Assembly (NCBI GenBank): GCA_038243995.1
Contig: JBBRTV010000002.1
Coordinates: 159,226-223,225 of the forward strand
Origin: Scleromatobacter sp038243995
GTDB lineage: Bacteria > Pseudomonadota > Gammaproteobacteria > Burkholderiales > Burkholderiaceae_C
Direction: 5' to 3'
DNA length: 64,000 nt
Shown: piece by piece, positions 17,301 through 24,864 of the stretch
Layout of the letters: each line of letters begins with the position of its first letter
How positions within the stretch are numbered: position 1 is the first letter of the stretch
The notes under the pieces: model-generated
What the model was told of the DNA's origin: nothing
Databases searched by the model: none
The model's input: the letters and a program-made list of their open reading frames with translations, nothing else
Position numbers and translations under genes: made by a program

Positions 17301-17320
17301 GCGTGGCGTGGCGTGGCGTG
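17301..17320. repeat. Tandem pentanucleotide repeat, four copies of GCGTG
   Basis: Four perfect head-to-tail copies of GCGTG lie in the 144-bp gap upstream of the sensor kinase gene (minus-strand start at 17210). Such tracts can vary in copy number by slippage and could alter the promoter or leader; no such effect is demonstrated. Confidence 0.6.
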
Positions 17321-17354
17321 TCGACGTGCCCTTGCCGTGCGGCGGAGGTGCCGA

Positions 17355-17876
17355 TCAGGCGGCGATCGTGCCGGCTGCCGGGCCGCGCGTGGCCCAGACC
17401 TTGCGCGAGCGCGCTGCCAGCAGCCCGGCGGGGAAGCCGAAGGCGATCGAGGCGCAGACCGCGACGAGCGCCTGGGTCGCCAGCGCCGGCTGCATGGCCA
17501 ACGCGGCGCCGACGACGTAGCGCACCGTGAAGATCCCCATGTACAGCAGCAGCGGGGCGATGCTGCCTTCGATGCGGAAGCTGCCGTCGGCATTGGCGCT
17601 CACGCGGCGCGGCAGGTCGAGCTGGCGATTGGCGGCCAGTCCGAGCGCGACACCCGTGGCCCAGCCCGCGAGCGACAGCAGCTCGCCCGCGCCCGCGAAG
17701 GCGGTGTGCGCACCCCACAGCGAGAAGGCGCCGATCGCGATCGGCGCGACCCACACCCCCTGGGGCGAGACGTCGCGCGCACGGGTCTGGCGCAGGCCGA
17801 GGCCGACGAGGACGGCGAGTCCGATCCAGACCCCGACGGGGGTGTGGCTGGCGATGGCGAACAGTGTGGCGTTCAT
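17355..17876 (-). CDS. DUF6622-like integral membrane protein
   Basis: A 173-residue hydrophobic protein with about five transmembrane helices, beginning MNATLFAIASHTPVGVWIG and including LLVGLG-like, GAFSLWGAHTAF, LLLYMGIFTVRYVVGAALAM and a final helix ending in RSRKVWATRGP. I recognise the pattern (HTP.WVW.L..LL..G) from uncharacterised proteobacterial membrane proteins annotated as DUF6622. It lies upstream of the LytS/LytTR pair on the same strand, 144 bp away, so it could belong to the same transcript or sensing unit. The frame stays open to 18248 but ATG 17876 is the family-consistent start. Confidence 0.72.
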   Translation of the reverse strand: MNATLFAIASHTPVGVWIGLAVLVGLGLRQTRARDVSPQGVWVAPIAIGAFSLWGAHTAFAGAGELLSLAGWATGVALGLAANRQLDLPRRVSANADGSFRIEGSIAPLLLYMGIFTVRYVVGAALAMQPALATQALVAVCASIAFGFPAGLLAARSRKVWATRGPAAGTIAA

Positions 17877-18298
17877 GGCGGGTTCCTGGTGAAGTCGTCG
17901 AGAAGGCGTTGGCGGACGGGCGAATGTTGAGTTCAGCTTGGGGACAGCTTCAGGCTGCTGTCGAGCGAGTGCTTCCGTCCTCGGATGGACGCATCGTCGC
18001 GGCGGTTCGCCCGGGCGGCCAGCGGCGTGCGACGAAGCGCCAGCGCCGGGCGCGAGATGCGCTTCTGGCAGCGTGAAATGTGACTCGTGCCCGCCTGCTT
18101 TCTTGTAACGGAAACAGGCACGCGCCAAGCTAAAATGGCGAGCTGGAAGAGGAGGCTGTGCGAGTCGCGCGAGTTCCGACGGATTCGGTGCCGAGCGCAG
18201 ACCGGGCCTGCGAGACCTCGCGGCCGCCGGCCATTCATGCAACGACAAGAAAGCGGCGACCGCCCGGACGGCTCCCGCGGGCTTCGAGGCTAGCCAAT
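17877..18298. promoter_or_regulatory. Divergent upstream region of the aryl polyene cluster with palindrome
   Basis: This 420-bp gene-free region feeds the aryl polyene genes on the plus strand. A near-perfect palindrome spans 18093-18119: GCCTG and TTTC pair with GAAA and CAGGC around TTGTAACG, with one bulged base. A TAAAAT box at 18131-18136 would be a good -10, placing the -35 region at the palindrome's right arm. The layout resembles an operator overlapping a promoter. An AGGAGG before an in-frame GTG at 18158 could start translation earlier than annotated. Confidence 0.4.
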
Positions 18299-19078
18299 TT
18301 GAGCGTTTCCTTCGTCATCGACTCCTGGGCCGCCTGTGCTCCCGGCCTGGCCACGCGGCAGCATTGGTCGCGCTGGGCGGCCGCGCCATGGCTGCCCGAG
18401 GGCGAACCGCAGGTCGCGCTGGCCGCGGTGCCACCGATGCTCAGGCGGCGCTTCGCGCCGCTGGGTCGGCTGGTCGCCGAAGCGGCGTTCGATCTGGCGG
18501 CGGCGCCCGCGGCCGACGGGGTGGCGGCGTCCTTCGACGAAGACGACAACCCGACCGTGTTCGCGTCGCGCTACGGCGAGACGAGCCGCTGCCTCGAACT
18601 GCTCGCCGCCCAGGCGCGCGGCGAATCGCTGTCACCCACGGCCTTCGGCCTGTCGGTGCACAACGCGATCGGCGCCATGGTCGCGATCGCGCGCGCCGAC
18701 CGCCGCAACTCGTCGGCGATCGCCGCCGGCCGCGCCACGGCGGCCGCAGGCGTGACCGAGGCGCTGGGCCTGCTCGTCGACGGCGCCGCGAGCGCGAGCC
18801 TGATCGTCTACGACGCGCCCTTGCCGCCCGCCTACGCGCATTTCCAGGATGAGCCGTGCGCGCATTTCGCCTGGGCCTGGCGCCTGCGACGCCCGCGCGC
18901 TGGCGAGCGCGCACTGCACCTGGCGTGGGATGCCGCCGTCCCCGGCGCCGCCGCGGCGCCTGACGCCGTGGCGCACCTGCCTGCCGGGCTGCAGGCGTTC
19001 TGGTTTGGCCTGTCCGGCGCCGCCACGCTGGACCAGGAAGCCGATGGCCGGCGCTTCAGATGGGGTCGCGATGCCTGA
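18299..19078 (+). CDS. Beta-ketoacyl synthase-like chain length factor (aryl polyene type)
   Basis: A 259-residue protein of the short beta-ketoacyl-synthase N-terminal family (PF13723 type) that in aryl polyene systems partners with a full ketosynthase. It begins SVSFVIDSWAACAPGLATRQ and has FGLSVHNAIGAMVAIARAD, where a ketosynthase would have its nucleophilic cysteine region but none is present. It therefore likely acts as a chain-length/heterodimer subunit. It is the first gene of the cluster. I take TTG 18299 as start because family similarity begins there; the frame is open to a GTG at 18158 preceded by AGGAGG. It overlaps the next gene by 8 bp. Confidence 0.85.
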   Translation: MSVSFVIDSWAACAPGLATRQHWSRWAAAPWLPEGEPQVALAAVPPMLRRRFAPLGRLVAEAAFDLAAAPAADGVAASFDEDDNPTVFASRYGETSRCLELLAAQARGESLSPTAFGLSVHNAIGAMVAIARADRRNSSAIAAGRATAAAGVTEALGLLVDGAASASLIVYDAPLPPAYAHFQDEPCAHFAWAWRLRRPRAGERALHLAWDAAVPGAAAAPDAVAHLPAGLQAFWFGLSGAATLDQEADGRRFRWGRDA

Positions 19079-19955
19079 ACCCGCGGAAGTCGATCGCGTG
19101 GCCTGCCCGGACGGAGCGCAAACCGCGCGCTGTGCCTATGGCTGCGTGCCTGCGCGCGGCGGATCCCCTGCGGCGCCGAGTTCGCTCGCCAATCGCGCGT
19201 GGCGCGTCGCCGCGACCGGCTTCTGCTTCGCGACGTTCGGCATCGGCGGGCTGGTGCTGGGCGTCGTCGTGTTCCCGCTGTTCCTGCTGCTCGTGCGCCG
19301 TCGCGCGCGGCGTTCGGACTGGGCGCGCGCCACCATCCATGTCTTGTTCAGGGTCTTCGTCGCGCTGATGTGCGGCCTCGGCGTGTGCAGCCTGGAAGTG
19401 CGCGGACGCGAACGCCTGCGCCGCGAGGGATTGCTGATCCTCGCCAGCCATCCGTCGCTGATCGACGTCGTTTTCCTGATGTCGCTCGTGCGCAATGCAG
19501 ACTGCGTCGTGAAGGCCGCGCTGCTGCGCAACCCGTTCACGCGCGGCCCGGTACGCGCCGCGGGCTTCGTCTGCAACGATTCCGGCCCCGGCCTCGTCGA
19601 CGATTGCATCGCCTCCGTGCGCGACGGCCACAACCTGATCGTGTTCCCCGAAGGCACGCGCACGCCGGCCGGTGCCGCGCTCGGCCGCCTGCAGCGCGGC
19701 GCTGCGCACCTGGCAGTGCGCGGCGCCCTCGACATCACGCCCGTGCGCATCACCTGCAGCGAACGCATGCTGGGCAAGACCGATGCGTGGTGGCGCGTGC
19801 CGGTACGCCCCGGACATTTCCTGATCGACGTCGGCGACGACATCCCGGTCGAAGACTACCTGGCCGCAGCGGGGGCCCAGGCGCTCGCCGCACGCCGACT
19901 CACCGACCACCTGGCGCGCCACCTGGCCGCGGAGACAACCCATGCAGCAGCTTGA
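19071..19955 (+). CDS. 1-acyl-glycerol-phosphate acyltransferase-like (PlsC family)
   Basis: A 294-residue membrane acyltransferase. Motif I is HPSLID (HX4D catalytic pair) in LLILASHPSLIDVVFLM, and motif III is VFPEGTRTP. One or two hydrophobic helices (about 45-75) anchor it. In aryl polyene clusters, acyltransferases of this type are thought to place acyl or polyenoyl chains on a glycerol or sugar lipid; the exact acceptor is not established from sequence. It overlaps both neighbours (8 bp with the chain-length factor, 14 bp with the ACP), which indicates translational coupling. Confidence 0.86.
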   Translation: MPEPAEVDRVACPDGAQTARCAYGCVPARGGSPAAPSSLANRAWRVAATGFCFATFGIGGLVLGVVVFPLFLLLVRRRARRSDWARATIHVLFRVFVALMCGLGVCSLEVRGRERLRREGLLILASHPSLIDVVFLMSLVRNADCVVKAALLRNPFTRGPVRAAGFVCNDSGPGLVDDCIASVRDGHNLIVFPEGTRTPAGAALGRLQRGAAHLAVRGALDITPVRITCSERMLGKTDAWWRVPVRPGHFLIDVGDDIPVEDYLAAAGAQALAARRLTDHLARHLAAETTHAAA

Positions 19956-20202
19956 GAACGACATCAAGAAACTCATCATTTCCTCGCTGGCGCTGGAGGA
20001 CATCAAGCCCGAAGACATCGATGCCGCCGCGCCCCTGTTCCTGGACGGCCTCGGCCTCGACTCCATCGACGCGCTCGAACTCGGGCTCGCGCTGCAGAAG
20101 CGCTACGGGGTGAGCCTGTCGGCCGAATCCGACGAAGTGCGCGCCCATTTCGCCAGCGTGCGCACGTTGGCGCAATTCGTCATGGCGCAAGGCAAGGCCT
20201 GA
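19942..20202 (+). CDS. Acyl carrier protein (first of two)
   Basis: An 86-residue ACP that carries the growing chain on a phosphopantetheine arm. The modified serine is S41 in FLDGLGLDSIDALELGLALQ. The protein starts MQQLENDIKKLIISSLALED. It overlaps the acyltransferase by 14 bp. Aryl polyene clusters normally encode two non-equivalent ACPs, one for starter/priming and one for elongation; which one this is cannot be told by inspection. Activation probably depends on the phosphopantetheinyl transferase encoded near the 3' end of the same cluster. Confidence 0.92.
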   Translation: MQQLENDIKKLIISSLALEDIKPEDIDAAAPLFLDGLGLDSIDALELGLALQKRYGVSLSAESDEVRAHFASVRTLAQFVMAQGKA

Positions 20203-20288
20203 CGCCCGGCGCGTGCGCGACCGCCGGGCGGCAGCCGCGCAGCGCCGCAGGCCCTCTCTGCCCGACTCCCCTTCTTCGGACTTTCACC

Positions 20289-20540
20289 ATGACCAAAGAC
20301 GACATCTTCGCCAAGATCGTCGCGATCCTTCAGCAGACCTTCGACATCGAGCCCGCGCGCATCAAGCCCGAGGCGCGTCTCGGCGAAGACCTGGACATCG
20401 ACAGCATCGACGCCGTCGACCTGATCGTGCAACTGAAGCCCCTCGTCGGCAAGCGCCTGCAGCCGGATGCCTTCAAATCGGTGCGCACCGTGCAGGACAT
20501 CGTCGACGCGCTGTACGGCCTCGTCCACGAGCCCGGATGA
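20289..20540 (+). CDS. Acyl carrier protein (second of two)
   Basis: An 83-residue ACP with the modified serine S39 in LGEDLDIDSIDAVDLIVQL. It differs clearly from the first ACP (few shared positions outside the DSIDA core), matching the two-ACP design of aryl polyene systems. The gap between the ACP genes is 86 bp, the first real gap in the cluster, and could contain a secondary ribosome site only. The stop overlaps the next start by ATGA. Confidence 0.92.
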   Translation: MTKDDIFAKIVAILQQTFDIEPARIKPEARLGEDLDIDSIDAVDLIVQLKPLVGKRLQPDAFKSVRTVQDIVDALYGLVHEPG

Positions 20541-21187
20541 CCCACACGACGCCCGCTTCGCTGGCTTCCCTGCCCCCGGTGCGACGGGGGGGCGCGGTGG
20601 TGGGTGGCATCCTGCTCGTGTCGAGCCTGGCGTATCCCGCCGTGGTCTACGTGGCGCTCGGGCACGTCGGGCCGCGCTGGATCGCGCTGTTGCTCGTCGC
20701 GCTGGCCCTCGCACGGGCGTGGGTCACGCGCGAGGCGTTCTGGCTGGCCGCCGCCGGTCTCGCGACGGTGCTCGCCGCGGCCAGTTTCCTGGGCGATTTC
20801 TGGGGTCCGCTGAAGCTCTATCCGGCGTTGGTCAATCTCGTCTTCCTCGCCCTGTTTTCGTTGAGCCTGTGGCGCGGCCCGACGGTCGTCGAACGTTTGG
20901 CGCGCCTGCGCGAGACGAACTTCCCGCCGGCGGCGATCGCCTACACGCGCCGCGTGACGCAGGTCTGGTGCGGGTTCTTCGTCGTCAACGGGGCGATCGC
21001 GGTCGCCACGGCGCTGTGGGCGAGCGCGGCTGCCTGGGCGTTGTACAACGGCCTGGTCGCCTACCTTGCGATGGGCGTGCTCATGGGTGGTGAACTGCTC
21101 GTGCGACGCCGCGTGCGGGGACGCATCGCGGCGCGCGAGCGCGCGGCGTCGCAGGCGTCGCGCGACGAGGGCGGCGCGCATGTCTGA
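20537..21187 (+). CDS. Integral membrane protein of aryl polyene clusters (COG4648-like)
   Basis: A 216-residue membrane protein with about six hydrophobic helices, for example GGAVVGGILLVSSLAYPAVV, IALLLVALALARAW and VNLVFLALFSLSLW. A conserved-looking segment ETNFPPAAIAYTRRVTQVWC lies between helices. Proteins of this kind are regular members of aryl polyene clusters; function unknown, probably in membrane assembly of the synthase or transfer of the product. It is coupled by ATGA to the upstream ACP and overlaps the ligase gene by 8 bp. Confidence 0.8.
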   Translation: MTHTTPASLASLPPVRRGGAVVGGILLVSSLAYPAVVYVALGHVGPRWIALLLVALALARAWVTREAFWLAAAGLATVLAAASFLGDFWGPLKLYPALVNLVFLALFSLSLWRGPTVVERLARLRETNFPPAAIAYTRRVTQVWCGFFVVNGAIAVATALWASAAAWALYNGLVAYLAMGVLMGGELLVRRRVRGRIAARERAASQASRDEGGAHV

Positions 21188-23141
21188 CGTAACCCGCTGG
21201 CGCCCCCTGACCGCCTTGCCGCGTCGCCCCGATCCCGGCGCGGCCGCGCCGGCCGCCACGATCGTCGCGCGGCGCGGGAACGACGTCCTCACCGACGCCG
21301 ATTTTCGCGCGCAGGTGGCGGGCTGGCGCGACGCGCTCGCCGCGTTGCCGGGCGAGCGCTGGGCGCTGTACACCGAGGATGCGTTCGACTTCGCCGCCGC
21401 GCTGTTCGGCGCCTGGCATGCCGGCAAGATGGTCGTGGTGCCGGGCGACATGCAGGCCGATACCGTGGCCCGCCTGCGCGCGGCGAGCGACGGATTCCTG
21501 GGCGATCTCCCGGGTGCGCTGCCACGCCCGGCGCCGCGGCCCCGTGCTGCCGATGCCTGGCGCACGCTCGACGACCAGTCGACGCGCCTGGTCGTCTACA
21601 CGTCGGGCACCAACGGCGAGCCGCTGGCCATCCCCAAGCGGCTCGCGCAACTCGACGCCGAAGTGCATGCGCTCGAGACGCGCTTCGGCGCCCTGTGCGA
21701 CAGCGGTCTCGCGCCTGCCAACCTGGCGCCCGGGACCGTGTCCGCCGGCCTGGCGGTGGCGGGCCTGGACGACACGTCCTTCAACGCCGCGTTCGACGTG
21801 AACGGCCTGCCTGTCCAGCCGCGCTGCGATCCCGACCCGTTGCCGGTGGTCTGGGCCACCGTCTCGCACCAGCACATCTACGGGCTGCTGTTCCGCGTGC
21901 TGTGGCCGCTCGCGGCGGGCCGTGCCTTCGTCGCGGAGCGACTCGTCTTCAACGAGGAGATCGCGCTGCGCGTCGCGGGCCCTGCCGTGCTCGTCGCCAG
22001 CCCGGCGCACCTGCGCCGCCTGCCCGAGGTGCTCGACTGGTCGGCCGCGCGGGCCGGATTGCGCGCCGTGTTCTCGTCCGGCGGCCCCTTGCCGCCCGCG
22101 GCGGCCGAAGCGGTGCTCGCGCTGCTGGGGACGGCGCCCGTGGAGGTCTACGGCAGTTCGGAGACCGGCGGCGTCGCCTGGCGCCAGCGTGCGCGCCATG
22201 GCGACACCTGGCAGACCTTGCCCGGCGTCGCGGTGCGCATCGACGACGGCGAACTGAGCGTGCAGTCGCCGCACCTGCCCGACACGCTATGGTGGCGCAC
22301 CGCTGACCGCGCGTCGCCGGCCGGCGACGGCATGGACGGTTTCGAGCTCCACGGCCGGGCCGACCGCATCGTCAAGATCGAGGAGAAGCGGGTGTCGCTC
22401 ACCGCGCTCGAGCGCCGCTTGCGCGAGAGCGGCCACGTGGCGGAGGTGCGCGTGCTCATGCTGGAGTCGGGCGCGGAGTCCGCGGAGGCCTCGACCGCGA
22501 CCGCCGCCCGGCCCGCGGTGGTCGCCGTGCTGACGGAATCCGGGCGCGCGACCCTCGCGCAGGCCGGCAAGCCGGCGCTGGTCGGCGCCCTGCGCGCATC
22601 GCTGCTGGCTGCGGTCGATCGCATCGCACTGCCGCGCCGCTGGCGCTTCGTCGACGCGCTCCCCGTCGATGCGCAGGGCAAGAGCACCGAGACCTTGCTC
22701 GCCGCCCTGTTCGACGCGGCCGCCGACGCGGCCTCGACCTCCCCGTCACGCCCGCCGCGTCCGCTGCGGCCGCCCCTCACGTGGCGCCTGGTCGAACCCG
22801 ATCACGCCCGCGCGAGTTTCGAGCTGACGCCCGACCTCGCGGTCTTCGACGGGCACTTTCCCGGTCGCGCCATCCTGCCCGGCGTCGCCCAGGTCGACTG
22901 GGCCATCGTGTGGGCGCGCGAGCGCTTCGCGCTGCCCCCCGTCTTCGTGCGGCTCGAGGCGCTCAAGTTCTCGCAGCCGGCCGGGCCCGGCACCCGCATG
23001 GACGTGGAGTGGCGCCGCGACGCCGCCGCGGGCACCGTGCAGTTCGAATACCGTTCCGACGCCGGCCGCCATTCGATCGGCCGCATCGTGTTCGCGGATG
23101 CCGGAGCCGCCGTCGCCACCGTTGCGGAATGCGCGCCATGA
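21180..23141 (+). CDS. Aryl/acyl-ACP ligase fused to a hotdog dehydratase
   Basis: A 653-residue two-domain enzyme. Residues about 1-535 are an AMP-binding ligase: VVYTSGTNGEP is the P-loop, VEVYGSSETGGVAWR is motif A5, and FELHGRADRIVKIEEKRVSL the hinge and catalytic region. Residues about 540-653 are a FabA/FabZ-type hotdog domain with FDGHFPGRAILPGVAQVDW, containing the dehydratase histidine. In other aryl polyene systems these activities (starter activation, 3-hydroxyacyl-ACP dehydration) are often separate proteins; here a Pro/Arg-rich linker (SRPPRPLRPPLTWRL) joins them. It overlaps both neighbours. Confidence 0.88.
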   Translation: MSDVTRWRPLTALPRRPDPGAAAPAATIVARRGNDVLTDADFRAQVAGWRDALAALPGERWALYTEDAFDFAAALFGAWHAGKMVVVPGDMQADTVARLRAASDGFLGDLPGALPRPAPRPRAADAWRTLDDQSTRLVVYTSGTNGEPLAIPKRLAQLDAEVHALETRFGALCDSGLAPANLAPGTVSAGLAVAGLDDTSFNAAFDVNGLPVQPRCDPDPLPVVWATVSHQHIYGLLFRVLWPLAAGRAFVAERLVFNEEIALRVAGPAVLVASPAHLRRLPEVLDWSAARAGLRAVFSSGGPLPPAAAEAVLALLGTAPVEVYGSSETGGVAWRQRARHGDTWQTLPGVAVRIDDGELSVQSPHLPDTLWWRTADRASPAGDGMDGFELHGRADRIVKIEEKRVSLTALERRLRESGHVAEVRVLMLESGAESAEASTATAARPAVVAVLTESGRATLAQAGKPALVGALRASLLAAVDRIALPRRWRFVDALPVDAQGKSTETLLAALFDAAADAASTSPSRPPRPLRPPLTWRLVEPDHARASFELTPDLAVFDGHFPGRAILPGVAQVDWAIVWARERFALPPVFVRLEALKFSQPAGPGTRMDVEWRRDAAAGTVQFEYRSDAGRHSIGRIVFADAGAAVATVAECAP

Positions 23142-23893
23142 ACGTCGCCCCTGCGGCCATCCGCCCCGTCGCGGTGATCCCGGTCTACAACCACGGCGAC
23201 GCTGTCGGCGCGGTCGCGCGCAACGTGCGTGCAGCGGGCTTGCACTGCATCCTCGTGGACGACGGCAGTTGCGCCGACTGCGCCGCGGTGCTCGACGCGC
23301 TGGCGACGGCCCCCGACGTCACGCTGGTGCGCCTGGCCAGCAACCAGGGCAAGGGCGGCGCGATGATCGCCGGCCTGCGGGCCGCCGCCGCGGCGGGCTA
23401 CAGCCACGCGCTGCAGATCGACGCCGACGGCCAGCACGACGCGCGCGACATCCCGATCTTCCTGGCGCTGGCCGCCAGCGCGCCGGCGATGGTGATCTGC
23501 GGCATCCCGGTCTACGACGAGACCGTACCGATCGGGCGCCTGCTGGGTCGCTACGCGACCCACGTGTGGGTGTGGATCAATTCGCTGTCGCTCGCGATCC
23601 GCGACTCGATGTGCGGCTTCCGCGTCTATCCGCTGCCCATCGTCGTGCGCCTGTTCGACGAGGCCACCCTCGGCCGGCGCATGGACTTCGACCCCGAAGT
23701 GCTCGTGCGCCTGCACTGGCGCGGGGTCGGCATCCTCAACGTCCCCACCCGCGTCACCTATCCGCAGGACGGTCTCTCACATTTCCGCCTCGGGCTCGAC
23801 AACTGGCTCATCTCGAAGATGCACGCGCGCCTGTTCTTCGGCATGCTCGCGCGCGCACCCTTCCTCGTGTGGCGCAAGGTGAGCGGCAAATGA
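23138..23893 (+). CDS. Family 2 glycosyltransferase
   Basis: A 251-residue GT-A fold glycosyltransferase. The nucleotide-sugar site is seen in VAVIPVYNHGDAVGAVARNV, CILVDDGSC, NQGKGGAMIAGL and the DXD-type ALQIDADGQHD. A later FRVYPLPIVVRLFD and MDFDPEVLVRLHWRG are typical of the dolichol-phosphate-mannose-synthase-like group. A C-terminal amphipathic stretch may bind membrane. In aryl polyene clusters such an enzyme would add a sugar to the lipid carrier or product; acceptor and donor are unknown. ATGA overlap with the ligase gene, 4-bp overlap with the next gene. Confidence 0.9.
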   Translation: MNVAPAAIRPVAVIPVYNHGDAVGAVARNVRAAGLHCILVDDGSCADCAAVLDALATAPDVTLVRLASNQGKGGAMIAGLRAAAAAGYSHALQIDADGQHDARDIPIFLALAASAPAMVICGIPVYDETVPIGRLLGRYATHVWVWINSLSLAIRDSMCGFRVYPLPIVVRLFDEATLGRRMDFDPEVLVRLHWRGVGILNVPTRVTYPQDGLSHFRLGLDNWLISKMHARLFFGMLARAPFLVWRKVSGK

Positions 23894-24864
23894 GCGGGAC
23901 AGCCGGGAGCGGGCGCCACTGGGCGCAGATCGGCGAGGAGACCTTCGTCGGCGGCATGTGGCTGATGTATGCCCTATACCGTATCGGCGGACGCCTGCCG
24001 TTCCGTCTCCTGCTCTACCCGGTGGTGCTCTGGTACTGGGGCATGAATCGGGCCGCGCGCGCGGCCTCGCTCGAATACCTGCGCAACCTCGAGCGCGCGA
24101 CCGGCGCGATCGGCCGCCCGCCCGGACGGCGCGAGACGATCCGCCACTTCCTGTCGTTCGCCGACACCCTGCTCGACAAGATGCTCGCGGTCGGCGGGCG
24201 CTACCGCTTCGACCGCCTGCGTTTCGTCGGGCACGAGCAGATCGACGCGATGGTGCGTGCCGGGCAGGGCGCCTTGCTGGTGACCGCGCACGTCGGCTGC
24301 CTCGAGATGTGCCAGGCCTCCGCCGGGCTCGCTCCCGGGCTCAAGCTCACGGTGCTCGTGCACACCGTGCACGCCCAGCGCTTCAATCGCGTGCTGGAGC
24401 GGCTTGCGCCCGGACGCGACATCCAGTTGCTGCAGGTCTCCGAGATAACCCCCGCGACCGCCGTGCTGCTCGCCGAGCGGATCGGGCGCGGCGAGTTCGT
24501 CGCCATCGCCGGCGATCGCGTGCCCATCGTCGCGGGCCGCGCCAGCGCCGTGCAGGTGCAGTTCCTCGGCCGCGCGGCGCCGTTCCCGACCGGCGCCTAC
24601 ATGCTCGCCTCGCTGCTCAAGTGCCCGCTGTACTCGCTCGGCTGCATACGCCAGGGCGACACGCACGAGGTTGTCTTCGAGCTCCTGGCCGAACGCGTCG
24701 TGCTGCCGCGTGGCGACCGCCTCGGCGCCTGCACCGTCCATGCGACCGCCTTCGCGCAGCGCATCGAACGCCTGCTCGCGCGGGCGCCGTACGAATGGTT
24801 CAATTTCTTTTCCTTCTGGGATCAACCCGCAGCCCTCGCGGCTCCGCCATCGCGCCATGACTGA
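23890..24864 (+). CDS. LpxL/HtrB-like lysophospholipid acyltransferase
   Basis: A 324-residue acyltransferase of the lipid A lauroyl-acyltransferase type. The catalytic pair is probably within LLVTAHVGCLEMCQ (H-X4-E), and FVAIAGDRVPI gives the conserved GDR region. The N-terminus has a membrane-associated helix (LPFRLLLYPVVLWYWGMNRA). Aryl polyene clusters carry one or two such enzymes, consistent with the final pigment being esterified to a lipid. Embedded in an overlapping gene chain: 4 bp with the glycosyltransferase, 8 bp with the ammonia-lyase. Confidence 0.87.
   Translation: MSGTAGSGRHWAQIGEETFVGGMWLMYALYRIGGRLPFRLLLYPVVLWYWGMNRAARAASLEYLRNLERATGAIGRPPGRRETIRHFLSFADTLLDKMLAVGGRYRFDRLRFVGHEQIDAMVRAGQGALLVTAHVGCLEMCQASAGLAPGLKLTVLVHTVHAQRFNRVLERLAPGRDIQLLQVSEITPATAVLLAERIGRGEFVAIAGDRVPIVAGRASAVQVQFLGRAAPFPTGAYMLASLLKCPLYSLGCIRQGDTHEVVFELLAERVVLPRGDRLGACTVHATAFAQRIERLLARAPYEWFNFFSFWDQPAALAAPPSRHD

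Noticed and set aside
15178..17754. One 858-codon minus-strand frame linking regulator and kinase regions
   Set aside because: Only the first part (15178-16029) matches a LytTR regulator; the upstream part is a frame shadow of the kinase gene. Two separate genes in different frames explain the region better.
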